64,000 bases of DNA. Origin: Thermoplasmata archaeon. Lineage in GTDB: Archaea; Thermoplasmatota; Thermoplasmata; Methanomassiliicoccales; Methanomethylophilaceae. The notes below the pieces were generated by a model. It was given only the letters and a program-made list of their open reading frames with translations, ran no database searches and was not told where the DNA came from. Location: the NCBI GenBank assembly GCA_015063135.1, contig SUTA01000003.1, positions 1 to 64,000 of the forward strand. The letters are read 5' to 3'. The position numbers and the translations under genes were made by a program. Shown piece by piece: positions 21,318 to 32,143 of this stretch (the first letter of the stretch is position 1; every line of letters starts with the position of its first letter).

Positions 21318-21562
21318 TTAAACCGGCCGGGCAACCGGCCATTATCCTCCAAACCTGCCCTGCCCCGGGGGCCACCCCCCGGGGAACAAGGCAATTCCCC
21401 CTTCTGATAAGTTTATATCCGCCCTTATCTATGGCAACAAGCAGATTCGCCGAGTGCCAGCATATTTTTTCTGGACACGTGTGGCGGACCGTTTACCTTA
21501 AAATACTAGTTTATTGATAGGTCCTCATAACATCCCAAGTTGGATGTATCAGAGGACAAAAA

Positions 21563-23029
21563 ATGAGCGAGAATGCGAGCGCATCCTCCCACGAACTCGT
21601 GAGGAGCATCGATTGGAAACAGGGACTCATCATCGCGATGGGGATCCCCATTCTCATCGTCCCTTCCCTTTGTGACCTGTCCGTGAACCTTTGGGCCATG
21701 AGCATCATCATCTGGGTGCTCTCGGTTCTTTCCGGATTCCTCCTCAACCTCCCCCTCGGGGAGATGTGCGCCACATTCGGCGTTGCTGGAATCGGGGGCT
21801 CCATACAGCATGTCTTCAGGGACGACGAGAAATACAAGAACAAGAGGATCAACACCGGACGCATGATCGGTTCCTTAGGGGCCTGGGCTTATTTCGCCAC
21901 ATGGGTCCCCGTCATCCCGATCTTCACCATCATGACGGGAGAGTATCTCCGCGGCTACTGGCCCGACATCTTCGATTTCGACGGTTTCGTCCTCACCGGA
22001 TTCTACCTCCTCCTGGGTGCGCTGATGTACGGTTTCATCATCCTCTCCGGAAGGAAGGGGCTCGAGGGCGGCGCCAAGACTCAGCTCATCCTCGCAATCA
22101 TCACCATCATCCCCATCCTGGTCATCGTCATGATCCCTCTGTTCAACGGGGACTTCAGCCTCTCCAACATCACCGGTCAGATGACGCCTACCGGCTGGGA
22201 GTGGAACGGCAATACCATTCTGATGATACTCGGCTGCTTCACCGTTGCCCAGTGGAGCGCAGTCGGTTGGGAATCGGCCGCCACCTACGGTGCAGAGTAC
22301 AAGGATCCCGCAAGGGATGTCCCCAAGGCGCTCCTCGCCTGTGGGCTGCTCTGCCTGTTCATGTACTTCGTGATCGCTTTCTGCATGTACGGGACCCTTG
22401 GAATCGAAGGTATCATCACAGCTCCCGCCGCTGGTGCTGCGACCCTGATCCCTATCGCCGAGGGCGACTTCGGTAATATCGGAGGGGCGATCGCCGTCAT
22501 CCTGCTCATCGCCGGAATGGTGATGATAGTTCAGACTGCGTTCCTCGGAACCGCCAGGACCATCCAGATCATGGCCAAGGACGGGAATTTCCCCCTGTGC
22601 TTCGCCAAGACCAACAAGTATGGCGTTCCCATGAATGCCATGTACTTCGAGGCCGGTATCGGATTCTTCATCATCCTCGCCGGAATCACCGCTTCCCAGA
22701 TCCTTGCCGTCTCCGCTCTCGGATTCGCCATCGCCCTGGGCATGTGCATGCTAGCTTTCATCAAATCCCGCCGCGACCCCAGGTTCAAGGACGTCGAGAG
22801 GGTGTACAGGGTCGGAAAGATCTGGTACGCCGGCGCATGGTTCATGTGCATCTTCGAGTTCTTCTTCATGATTCCCGGTCTGCTGTACTACGTCAACGAT
22901 CTCATGGGATTCTTCTATGTGATCGTCGGTATCTGCGCCACACTGCTGTACATCCCATTCTGGATCGGTCTGCAGTACTGGAACAAGACCCGCCACCCCG
23001 AGATAGTCTGCGGAATCAATGATGTCTGA
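21563..23029 (+). CDS. APC-family permease, probable methylamine transporter
   Basis: Paralogue of 17512-18990 with the same N-terminal SxxWKxGLxIAxGxPxLIxPSLCD pattern; ends with TGA. Confidence 0.85.
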   Translation: MSENASASSHELVRSIDWKQGLIIAMGIPILIVPSLCDLSVNLWAMSIIIWVLSVLSGFLLNLPLGEMCATFGVAGIGGSIQHVFRDDEKYKNKRINTGRMIGSLGAWAYFATWVPVIPIFTIMTGEYLRGYWPDIFDFDGFVLTGFYLLLGALMYGFIILSGRKGLEGGAKTQLILAIITIIPILVIVMIPLFNGDFSLSNITGQMTPTGWEWNGNTILMILGCFTVAQWSAVGWESAATYGAEYKDPARDVPKALLACGLLCLFMYFVIAFCMYGTLGIEGIITAPAAGAATLIPIAEGDFGNIGGAIAVILLIAGMVMIVQTAFLGTARTIQIMAKDGNFPLCFAKTNKYGVPMNAMYFEAGIGFFIILAGITASQILAVSALGFAIALGMCMLAFIKSRRDPRFKDVERVYRVGKIWYAGAWFMCIFEFFFMIPGLLYYVNDLMGFFYVIVGICATLLYIPFWIGLQYWNKTRHPEIVCGINDV

Positions 23030-23205
23030 CGCTCAAGCCTAGTAGCTGAGATAAACCCCTTAGTTATTCCTCCAGGTTCCGGCGGAATCCGACGCCGCCG
23101 GAACCCACTATTTTTTGTTCGACCTACTTATGTTGAGTAGTCAATATATTCCAAACACTAATCCAATTCTGATAAGGGTTATAAAGCAGAGGTTGATGTT
23201 GGATT

Positions 23206-23823
23206 ATGCAGCCAACCATACAGTGCGAAGCTATTCTCTCGTGCCCCGGCGTCATACGCATGGAGGGATTGGATAACGAAGCGCTTATGGACGCCATGAA
23301 TACGGAGCTTGCCGTGGATCGCATTTCTGGCGGTATGAAGCTCGAGAACATAGGCGTGGTGCAGTGCTGCCGCAAGCAGTTCGTCGGAGTTATGTTCTGC
23401 AGGGGCGAGTTCAGGCGCCCCGATGCTTGCTCCATGTATATCATCAATGACAAGGGGATCGTCATCGGTCGCGAGGTCACGAAGGTCGAGAAAGAGGCAA
23501 TGAAAGACGATCCCAATGTGGCTTGGCTTTCCTCCACCATGGCGATGTTCCTGGACAAGGTGGATAGTAATGATGCCAGGTTCGTCATTTCCGCGATGCC
23601 CTTCAAACCCGAGGGAATGCCCCGGGGCATGGAGGCTGTGATCTACTACCCATCCGTGGTAACCGCGAAGAAGCTCAACGAGATCTATGGGGTGGATGAC
23701 GAGAACAGCACCGTCTCCACAATTCTCATAGGTATCAACGGCATCAGCACCGAGTCCGACATGATCGCTTCGCCTGTAGGTGTTGCAATCGGAACAGGTG
23801 CAATCGGCAGCAGGATCAATTGA
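23206..23823 (+). CDS. Uncharacterised protein, paralogue of 54320-54934
   Basis: 205 aa; RISGGMKLENIGVVQCCRKQFVGVMFCRGEF... shared with RISGGMELDNIGIMQCAHRQFVGAMFCTGEF. Ends TGA. Confidence 0.7.
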   Translation: MQPTIQCEAILSCPGVIRMEGLDNEALMDAMNTELAVDRISGGMKLENIGVVQCCRKQFVGVMFCRGEFRRPDACSMYIINDKGIVIGREVTKVEKEAMKDDPNVAWLSSTMAMFLDKVDSNDARFVISAMPFKPEGMPRGMEAVIYYPSVVTAKKLNEIYGVDDENSTVSTILIGINGISTESDMIASPVGVAIGTGAIGSRIN

Positions 23824-23908
23824 TCCAAGCCTGCGCCGGCAACGCTGGATCGGATCCGTACCAGTGATGTTGGCAAGCTGAGATTGATGTCAATAAAAGA
23901 ATAAGGAA

Positions 23909-23925
23909 GGGGGGACATGCCCCCC
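23909..23925 (+). terminator. Hairpin
   Basis: GGGGGG...GCCCCC followed by cggttttt. Confidence 0.5.
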
Positions 23926-23933
23926 GGTTTTTC

Positions 23934-24068
23934 TCAGATCTCCTTGAAGATCCGGTAGGCTTTCCACAGTCCGAACGCGCAGAGGGCTACTATGAAGATC
24001 GAACTGATCTCTGCGGCGTAGGGTATACCGTTGTCGAAGTATGCGGCGTATGCGTCCCACATGCTCAT
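23934..24068 (-). CDS. Small (44 aa) single-TM protein, absent from the ORF track
   Basis: MSMWDAYAAYFDNGIPYAAEISSIFIVALCAFGLWKAYRIFKEI; follows the transporter/wHTH genes on the same strand. Confidence 0.55.
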   Translation of the reverse strand: MSMWDAYAAYFDNGIPYAAEISSIFIVALCAFGLWKAYRIFKEI

Positions 24069-24078
24069 GTCTTTCACC

Positions 24079-24372
24079 TCACGAAATCCTGTTCACGATT
24101 TCCTGGTACATGTCCTTGCCCAGGCCGGTGATTGTATAGTGGTGGAGGAGGTGTCCCTGCCAGAACTTGCCCTCCTCGTCGATCACAGTCTCTCCCTCGG
24201 AGAGGAATCCGGCGGAAACGAGCTCGACGATATCGTATGTGATCATCCCTCTGCCGTAATCGCTCTCGAGGTTATACTCCTTCTGAAGCACGGGAACGAT
24301 GTCCTGAAGCCACCAGTCCTTCTCGTTGAAAAGCTCCAGCATGCGGAACTTTATGGGCTGTCCCTCCATCAT
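24079..24372 (-). CDS. Small winged-helix-like protein
   Basis: KFRMLELFNEKDWWLQDIVPVLQKEY...; start overlaps the CGA end of the upstream transporter (CGATG). Confidence 0.6.
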   Translation of the reverse strand: MMEGQPIKFRMLELFNEKDWWLQDIVPVLQKEYNLESDYGRGMITYDIVELVSAGFLSEGETVIDEEGKFWQGHLLHHYTITGLGKDMYQEIVNRIS

Positions 24373-25475
24373 CGCTGATCACCGTCCTTCTGATCTCTCA
24401 GGGAGACGAGTCCTTCTGTATCCTCTGTTGCAAGCAGGAAGCTACCAATCAGACAGATGATGAGTCCGAGGATGGTTGATCCGACAATGATGAGCATACT
24501 GTCATCATCGTATCCCAGAGCACCCGCGGGTCCGCAGAATATGCACAGGAAGATGACGGCGCAAGCGGCATACAGACTTCCTACCGCCTGTCCACGGGCG
24601 ACTCCAAGGAGCGGGAACGACTTGTACCAGGTGACGTAGCACCAGGCGAAGGAGAGTCCCAGCAGGATGAAGACGAAGAATGTGGCGGGGTCGAGGATCT
24701 GTCCGATGGTGCTGAAGATCGGGATGCCAGTGCAGGCGATGATGATCATGACGATGATCCAGAAGATGGCCTCGAAGCAGAACCTGAGGTGAAGTCCGAT
24801 GTCGGGTTCGCAGAAGTCCAGAGCCTTTCCGGCGCAGACTCCCTCGAATCCCCATCCGACCGCAGCCATGATCCCACCGATAATACCGATGGTGGGGTTT
24901 CCGGTTCCGGTGACTCCTCCAGAGATGATGGAACCGGAGTACAGCGTGATGCCTCCCACGAGAAGGACGATAACCGCGAGGTATCCCCTCTTGGAAACCT
25001 TCTGCTTCAGGTACAGAACAGACATGATCGTACCGATGATCGGGTAAAGCAGTCCAGCGATGGCGGCGAATCCTGCACTCAGGTTGAAGGACGCCAGGTA
25101 TGTACCGGAAACGGCACAGGCGCCGCAGATACCGGCCATCATGAAATATTTGCTGGCTCCCTTGACCTGAACCAGCTCCCTCTTGAACTCGGGGAGCTTT
25201 CTGAGCCCGCCGTTCCAGATAAAGAGCACAGCGGCGCAGAAAATGGCATTGAGGCCGGTCAAGAATATACAGACAATGATGTTCATAAGGTCCACATCAA
25301 TGTTGGGCTTATCGACGAGGATGTTCACATACAGGTCGTTGAGGATATCGAGGTTCCAAACGGCATATCCGGGAACGTACCAGATGCCCCAGTAGAGGGC
25401 GCACAGGATACCCATAAGAAGACCGATGCGGATCTTCTTCTTGTGATCCAGTATTTTCATTTCTTCTACGTCCAA
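24372..25475 (-). CDS. EamA/DMT-like multi-TM transporter; ends at CGA (24374..24372), immediately followed by TGA
   Basis: Ten hydrophobic segments; C-terminal SLRDQKDGDQ-CGA-TGA. Confidence 0.7.
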
Positions 25476-25807
25476 GTTATTTCCTCCAGTATTTGTCTGG
25501 TGTAAGACGATTGGAATGAAATCCGTGTCATGTGTATTTAATGGTAACTCATAAAAACAGTAACCTTTAAATATGATACTTTAAGGATGATTATATTGAG
25601 GCCTCAACTTAATAATTGGGTATATAAATGTTCTTAAAATGATGATTTTTCAACAAAAACCGCTTAACCAGTTATATTTATATTTTTCTATAATAGGATG
25701 TATACTGGCCATTAACCGTACCAAGGCGGGGCAGTCAGATGAGGTTCTATCTCCTGCATACAGGAGATTGATAGGGAAAATTGCATCCAACCATGTAAGG
25801 TGTAGAT

Positions 25808-26449
25808 TCGGCTATCGGAGAAGAGCGTCCTTACGAGTTTGACGATCTCGGCGCCGGATGCAGAGTAGCCGTCCCCGCCGATCTCCTGCACCCATTCGTC
25901 GGTGCAGGGTGCGCCGCCGAAGATCGTGAGGATGTGGAGGCCGCTCTCCCTGATGACGCGGACGATATCCTTCTGCTGGTAGAGGCTGGTCGTCATGAGG
26001 GCCGACCCTCCGACAATCGAGGCGCCGTTGGCCCTGGCCGCCTCGACGAACGCATCTGGGGAGACGTCGCTGCCGAGGTCCACCACCCTGTAGCCGGCGC
26101 CGCGCAGCATGGCGCAGCAGATGTTCTTGCCGATCTCATGTATGTCGCCCTTGACGGATCCCATGATGATGACGCCGTTCAAATCGGCGTCGCCCTTCTC
26201 CATTTTAGGTTCCAGGACTTCGAGGGCGGCATCCATGGCCTTGGCGGCGGCCACGATCTGCGGGAGGAAAATCTTGCCCTCATCGAAGCGGTTGCTGATG
26301 GTCTGCATGCCCTTAGCAAGTCCGAGGTTGACGGCGTCGAAGGGCGGGATGCCGGCATCTACGGCCTTCTGGGCGCTCTCGCGCGCAAGGGCGACGTTCC
26401 CGGTCTCCACCGACGTCTGAAGATTCATCAGGGCCTCGTCTTTGGGCAT
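25808..26449 (-). CDS. Corrinoid (MtxC-like) protein without adjacent methyltransferase; ends at CGA (25810..25808)
   Basis: GDIHEIGKNICCAMLRGAGYRVVDLGSDV; 213 aa with CGA as end, same length as mtbC and mtmC. ORF track overruns to 25712. Confidence 0.85.
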
Positions 26450-26615
26450 ACGCTCTTGTAATCGCGTCTGTCTAAAATAAGTTACGCGTGTAAATTAGAT
26501 GTTGGACGCATCCGCCCCGATAACCTGCGTACCGTCACTATAACGCCCGTTAAGGCAATCGTTTTTTATAGGCAGCATATTGACAACTTAACAGCCCTAA
26601 AACAAGGTGTGATTG

Positions 26616-28613
26616 ATGAGCAGGATTGGTTTAGGATTCGATACCGGCGGAACATATACTGATGCGGTCATCATGGACCTGGACACCGATGAGATACTCG
26701 CGCGCTCCAAGTCTCTGACGACCAGGAACGACCTTTCGCTGGGCATCCGCGGTGCGATCGAGGGATTCGACCGTGCCCTGCTCGACAGGATATCCACCGT
26801 CTCGCTGTCGTCCACCCTAGCCACGAACTCCATCGTCGAGGGCAAGGGGTGCCGCGTAGGCCTTATCTGCATGGGCGACGAGCTCAGCATCGAGGCCCAC
26901 GTCGACGAAAAGATCACGCTCAACGGATTCATCACCCCCATGGGAAAGGAGGAGGAGCTCCTGGACGAAGAGGGCGCCAAGAGGTTCCTGGAGTCCGTCA
27001 GGGGCAAGGTCGACTGCATAGCGGTCAACGGTTTCATGAGCGTCAGGAACCCGAAGCACGAGCTGCGCATCAAGGAGATGGCCAGGGAGATCCTCGGCAT
27101 CCCCACGGTCTGCGGCCACGAGCTTTCCTCCGGGCTGGGATTCAACGAGAGGGCCATCACCTGCGTGATGAACGCCCGCCTCATACCTATCATCGACGAG
27201 CTGCTCGTCTCCGTCAAGAAGGTCCTGGATGATTTCCACATCGATTCCCCGCTGATGGTCGTCAAGGGCGACGGATCTATCATGAGCGAGGCCGTCGCCA
27301 GGGAGAGGCCCATCGAGACCATCCTGTCCGGCCCCGCATCCAGTATCAACGGCGCCAACAAGCTGGCTGGCTGCAAGGACTCCGTCGTCGTCGACATCGG
27401 AGGTACCACCACCGACATAGGTGTCATCAGGGACGGCAAGCCCCACCTCGACCCCGAGGGGGCCATCATCGGCGGGTACCGCACCAGGGTCATGGCTGCG
27501 GAGATCACAACCGCAGGGCTGGGCGGCGACAGCAGGATCATCCTCAACGGGAAGAAGCTGTACATGTCCGCCCTCAAGGTCATGCCCGTGTGCGTGGCCG
27601 CGCACAAGTACCCCGCCCTGGTGGAGAGGCTCCAGGGCATCCTCGAGCGCCCCATGGTGGAGTTCAAGGAGGCCAAGTACGAGAAGAACATCATGATGGA
27701 CACGGAGTTCTTCATCAAGCTGAAGGAACCCAAGCCTGGCATGCTCAACGAGCTCGACACCAGGTTCGTGCAGTACATTTCCGATATGCCTCGCTCTCTG
27801 GACCAGGCCAAGTGGGCCCTCAAGGAGAACCCCGTCATGTTCGGCATAGCAAGGATGGAGGAGCTCGGGCTCATCCAGAGGGTCGGTCTCACCCCTACGG
27901 ACATCATGCACGTCCGCGGAGTCTTCACCCAGTACAACGCGGAGGCGTCGCTGCTCGCCATCAAGATCGTCGCCAGGAAGCTCGGATGGGATGTCGACCA
28001 GTTCGTGAAGAAGATCGATGCCATGGTCACCGAGAAGATCGCCTCCGAGATCATCAGGAAGGTCATCTACGAGGACTCCGGGGAGACCCAGCTCGAGGGA
28101 TTCGGCCTGGACCTGATGGACAAGGCCATCAACGCCAAGGAGGCGGCCGACTTCAAGGTCAACATCACCATCACCAAGCCCCTGGTGGGCATCGGCGGTC
28201 CCACCTACGATATGCTTCCCCAGGTCGCCGAGAGGCTGGGGACCAAGCTGATCATCCCCGAGAATTACGATGTCGGCAATGCCGTCGGAGCGATCATAGG
28301 GAAGATCGAGGAGACCATCGAGATGATCGTCAGGCCCGCTGCGAGCACCAGGATGTCCGACCCTGCGTGCACCATCTTCTCCAGGCTCGGCAGGGTGTAC
28401 ATGGAATCGTACAACGCCGGCCTGCAGTACGCCGAGGAGAGCGGCAGGAAGTTCGTCCTGGAGAGCGTCCTCAGCATGGGCGCCGAGGATGTCGAGGTCT
28501 TTGTGGACAAGAAGGTCGAGGGCCTCATCTTGGCCGACGGCGTCCTGAACCCCGCCCCGGAGATAACGTACATCATCAAGGCCGTGGGCAAGCCGAGGTC
28601 CAGGAAGGACTGA
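26616..28613 (+). CDS. Hydantoinase/oxoprolinase (HyuA)-family protein
   Basis: GLGFDTGGTYTDAVI, VVDIGGTTTDIGVI ASKHA motifs. Confidence 0.85.
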   Translation: MSRIGLGFDTGGTYTDAVIMDLDTDEILARSKSLTTRNDLSLGIRGAIEGFDRALLDRISTVSLSSTLATNSIVEGKGCRVGLICMGDELSIEAHVDEKITLNGFITPMGKEEELLDEEGAKRFLESVRGKVDCIAVNGFMSVRNPKHELRIKEMAREILGIPTVCGHELSSGLGFNERAITCVMNARLIPIIDELLVSVKKVLDDFHIDSPLMVVKGDGSIMSEAVARERPIETILSGPASSINGANKLAGCKDSVVVDIGGTTTDIGVIRDGKPHLDPEGAIIGGYRTRVMAAEITTAGLGGDSRIILNGKKLYMSALKVMPVCVAAHKYPALVERLQGILERPMVEFKEAKYEKNIMMDTEFFIKLKEPKPGMLNELDTRFVQYISDMPRSLDQAKWALKENPVMFGIARMEELGLIQRVGLTPTDIMHVRGVFTQYNAEASLLAIKIVARKLGWDVDQFVKKIDAMVTEKIASEIIRKVIYEDSGETQLEGFGLDLMDKAINAKEAADFKVNITITKPLVGIGGPTYDMLPQVAERLGTKLIIPENYDVGNAVGAIIGKIEETIEMIVRPAASTRMSDPACTIFSRLGRVYMESYNAGLQYAEESGRKFVLESVLSMGAEDVEVFVDKKVEGLILADGVLNPAPEITYIIKAVGKPRSRKD

Positions 28614-28729
28614 CGTCTCGCCCGTAGACCGGATATCGCGCGCCGTTCCGGGCCATATATACATTTTAACGATTGTTAATGTATCCCACTTCGGTCATCT
28701 TTATCATCCCGATCCTGGATGACCGTAGC

Positions 28730-29027
28730 GTTGGGAGATGGAGGACGGCCGACGGTAGCCGAAAGGCAGCTGAGGAAGTTCCCCCCTCCAAGGGCAAGGT
28801 GGACGTGCGCAAGCACGTACGGAGAGATCCGTGGCAAGGGCTCAGAAACGACACAGCTCCGGTGCAGGATGAACCGCTAGGCGGGGACGTTCCCGGAGAT
28901 CTGATGAAACGGCGACTCCCCACCGGAGCAAGTCCATACAGCGGGAAAGACCGGCCCGGGACCCGCGGGTAGGATGCATAGTCGAATGCCGTCTGAAACA
29001 GAAGGGGGGCTACTACCACCACCCAAC
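28730..29027 (+). ncRNA. rnpB: RNase P RNA
   Basis: GAGGAAGUUCCCCCCUCC (CR-I), CAGAAACGACACAGC, GAUGAAACGGCGACUCCCCACCGGAGCAAG, terminal ACAGAAGGGGGGCUAC, P1 pairing GUUGGG/CCCAAC. Confidence 0.87.
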
Positions 29028-29045
29028 ACCACAGGAGATGCTAGG

Positions 29046-30263
29046 ATGATGTTGGAACGCTGCCCGAAGTGCTCCCCCGACACGGGGATACGCATAATGC
29101 CCCCGGAGGAGACCCTGAAGAGGGTGCTGCCCCTGCTGAAGACGGCGGGGCTGGGCGAGCCGGAGGACATCACCGACAAGGACAACATCGGCATCCCCGT
29201 ATTCTCAGTCGACAGGCAGGAGACCGCGCTGGGCAAGCCCAAGTACTACAACGGCAAGGGCGCCACCAGGGAGCAGGCCGAGGCCTCGGCGGTCATGGAA
29301 TCGATTGAGAGATACAGTGCCGAGCAGCGCGATACCGACGAGATCGTCTACGGGACCTACGAGCAAGCGTGCGACGTCATGATGGCCGTGAACCCCGTGG
29401 ACCTCATCCTCCCCCTGAGGGTGCTCGACCACCTGCAGGGCCAAGAGATCGCGTGGGTCGAAGGCTTCGAGATGTTCAGGGGGTGCCCTATATGGGTCCC
29501 TGCATGCGCGGTGTTCTATCCGTACGTGCCGGACACGGACTACCAGCTGTTCAGGTGGCACACCAACGGCATCGCATCCGGCAACACCATGGAGGAGGCG
29601 ATCCTCCATGCGCTGTTCGAGGACATCGAGAGGGACGCGTGGTCTATTGCCGAGTTCCAGGACAGGACCAACGCCGACATCCTGATCAGGGACAAGGATT
29701 CGGTCCCTGCGAAGCTCATCGAGAAGTTCGAGTCGCAGGGCATCGAGATCCATCTGAAGGATCTGACCACGGACCTGGGCATCCCGACGATAGGCGCATC
29801 GGCCGACGACACCGTGACCAAGGATCCCGAGCTCCTGACCATCGGCGTCGGGACCCATCTCAACCCCGAGATTGCAGCCATCAGGGCGATCACCGAGGTG
29901 GCCCAGAGCAGGACCACCCACAAGCACGGGATGAAGATTAACGCGCAACTGCAGAAGGTCTCCCAGGACATGGGCTATGAGAAGATCAAGAAGGTCAACC
30001 ACATGTGGTTCGGGGAGAACCAGAAGAAGATCTACCTGGAGGACATCCCCGACAAGTCCACCCCTTACGTCCTGGACGATATCGAGGTCGTCCTCGGGAG
30101 GCTCATGGAGTGCGGTTTCGATCAGGTGGTCGCAGTGGACCTCACCCGCCCGGAGCTGGGGGTGCCCGCGGTCAGGATGATCGTCCCCGGCCTCGAGGTC
30201 AGCACCATGGACCCAGAGAGGGAGGGCGGCAGGCTCAGGGGCATGTGGCCCCCGGTCAGATGA
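29046..30263 (+). CDS. YcaO-family protein
   Basis: SAVMESIERYSAEQ, ALFEDIERDAWSI, HLNPEIAAIRAITEVAQSR. Confidence 0.85.
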   Translation: MMLERCPKCSPDTGIRIMPPEETLKRVLPLLKTAGLGEPEDITDKDNIGIPVFSVDRQETALGKPKYYNGKGATREQAEASAVMESIERYSAEQRDTDEIVYGTYEQACDVMMAVNPVDLILPLRVLDHLQGQEIAWVEGFEMFRGCPIWVPACAVFYPYVPDTDYQLFRWHTNGIASGNTMEEAILHALFEDIERDAWSIAEFQDRTNADILIRDKDSVPAKLIEKFESQGIEIHLKDLTTDLGIPTIGASADDTVTKDPELLTIGVGTHLNPEIAAIRAITEVAQSRTTHKHGMKINAQLQKVSQDMGYEKIKKVNHMWFGENQKKIYLEDIPDKSTPYVLDDIEVVLGRLMECGFDQVVAVDLTRPELGVPAVRMIVPGLEVSTMDPEREGGRLRGMWPPVR

Positions 30264-30363
30264 TCCGCCATAATGGCCAGAAATCGATTTTCATCGCCGG
30301 CGGGACGACCGCCGGTCTCTTAAAATTATGAAGGGTGCCGGGCCATGGGCCCGGCTTGGAATT

Positions 30364-31365
30364 TCATTCCCACTCGATGGTGGCGCAGGGCTTGGGGGAG
30401 AGGTCGTACAGGACGCGGTTGACGCCCTTGACCTCGGCCAGGATGCGCTGTGTGATCTTGTTGAGCAGCGGCCAGGGGATCTCCTCGACCGTGGCGGTCA
30501 TGGCGTCGGTGGTGTTCACCGCGCGGATGACCACGGGCCAGTCCCACAGCCTCTTTCCGTCCTTCACCCCGGTGGAGCGGTAGTCGGGGACGATGGTGAA
30601 GTACTGCCAGACTTTGCCCTCGAGACCGGCCTTGGCGAATTCCTCGCGCAGGATCGCATCGGACTCCCTGACAGCCTCCAGCCTGTCGCGGGTGATGGCG
30701 CCGGTGCACCTGACCCCCAGGCCGGGGCCGGGGAAGGGCTGCCTGAATACCATGGAGTCGGGAAGTCCGAGCTGCTTGCCGACCACGCGGACTTCGTCCT
30801 TGAACAGGAGCTTGACGGGCTCGACGAGCTCGAATCCGAGCCTCTCGGGGAGCCCTCCGACGTTGTGGTGGGCCTTGACCCCGTTGCTCTCGAGGATGTC
30901 GGGGTAGATGGTGCCCTGCCCGAGGAACTTCACGCCCTCGATCTTCTTGGCCTCCTCCTCGAAGACCACGATGAACTCGGCCCCGATGATCTTCCTCTTC
31001 TGCTCGGGGTCGGAGACTCCGGCGAGCTTGTCGAGGAACCTGTCCGTGGCGTCGATGTACACGAGGTTCGCGCCGAGGTGGTTGCGGAACACGTCGACGA
31101 CCTGCTCGGCCTCGCCCTTGCGGAGCAGGCCGTGGTTGACGTGGACGCAGGTGAGGTTCTTGCCGATGGCCTTGATGAGCAGCGCGGCGCACACAGAGGA
31201 GTCCACGCCTCCGGAGAGGGCCAGGAGCACCTTCCCGTCGCCGATCTGTTTCCTCAGTGCTTCGATCTGTTCGTTGATGAACGCATCAGCCAGCTCGGGG
31301 GTGGTGATGCGGACCATAGATTCGGGGCGTACGTTTCCGTCCATGACTTGCACTTCCGTTCTCAT
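30364..31365 (-). CDS. guaA: GMP synthase (glutamine-hydrolysing) subunit B
   Basis: [34 protein letters not shown]-like [32 protein letters not shown]-term IEWE. Confidence 0.95.
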   Translation of the reverse strand: MRTEVQVMDGNVRPESMVRITTPELADAFINEQIEALRKQIGDGKVLLALSGGVDSSVCAALLIKAIGKNLTCVHVNHGLLRKGEAEQVVDVFRNHLGANLVYIDATDRFLDKLAGVSDPEQKRKIIGAEFIVVFEEEAKKIEGVKFLGQGTIYPDILESNGVKAHHNVGGLPERLGFELVEPVKLLFKDEVRVVGKQLGLPDSMVFRQPFPGPGLGVRCTGAITRDRLEAVRESDAILREEFAKAGLEGKVWQYFTIVPDYRSTGVKDGKRLWDWPVVIRAVNTTDAMTATVEEIPWPLLNKITQRILAEVKGVNRVLYDLSPKPCATIEWE

Positions 31366-31468
31366 TGGCGGGCGTCCGCCCGCACGATGGCCGGGGGATG
31401 ATTCTGATTCAATATAATCATGAGGGAACTGCGACACGGTTATCTATCCAACATCCGATGCATGCGCC

Positions 31469-32143
31469 ATGTCAGGGACCATAAAGGCGGTGGGGTTCGA
31501 CCTCGACGGGACTTTCCTCAAGACCCATGTCGATTATCCGAGGCTGAACGGCGCCGACCTGGAGGTGCTGGAATCCCACGGCATCCCGTGGGAGGAGATA
31601 GATTTCGGCGACTCCCCCAAGAGGCCGAGGCGCCCCATCAGGGAGTGGCTCGAGGCCAACGGGAGAGGGTCCGAGTTCCCGGAGATATCCAGGGAGATAG
31701 ACGATGTGTTCACATCCATCGAGCTGGAGTTCGTCCACGAGGCCGTGGCATTCCCCGGGAGCAAGGAGTGCATCCCCGCCATCAAGGCCAGGGGGCTGAA
31801 GGTCGGCCTCCTTACGCGCGGCTCCAGGCGCTACGCCGAGGCCGCCCTGGAGGTCAACGGTCTGTCTGGCGCTTTCGACGTCGTCATGGGCAGGGACCAT
31901 TCGGAATACGACAACGCCAAGCCGTCGCCGGTTGCGATGATGGAGTTCGCCGGGGAGCTCGGGGTCTCGCCATCGGAGGTCCTCTACGTGGGGGACAACA
32001 AGACCGATTGGATGTCCGCCAGCGGGGCCGGCGCGATGTTCGCCGGGGTGCTGTCGGGCTCCTGCAGGGAAGACGACTGGAAGGAGCTGGACCCGGACAT
32101 GCCGGTGATCCCCTACGCCGGGGATGTTCTCAGCCTCCTGCGA
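31469..32143 (+). CDS. HAD-superfamily hydrolase; ends at CGA 32141-32143
   Basis: VGFDLDGTFL, LLTRGS, KPSP, YVGDNKTDWMSA; ORF track overruns about 600 nt antisense to the RecJ-like gene. Confidence 0.85.

Noticed and set aside
25800-25815. Programmed -1 frameshift at TCCRATAGCCGA (seen at 25810, 18980 and a similar site at 3540)
   Set aside because: The shared string is partly coincidental. The pattern common to all sites is in-frame CGA; shifted-frame stops are expected by chance and are absent at other sites.
28666-29022. Cobalamin riboswitch or coding ORF upstream of the YcaO gene
   Set aside because: Conserved blocks and P1 closure fit RNase P RNA, not a cobalamin aptamer; ORFs there are spurious.
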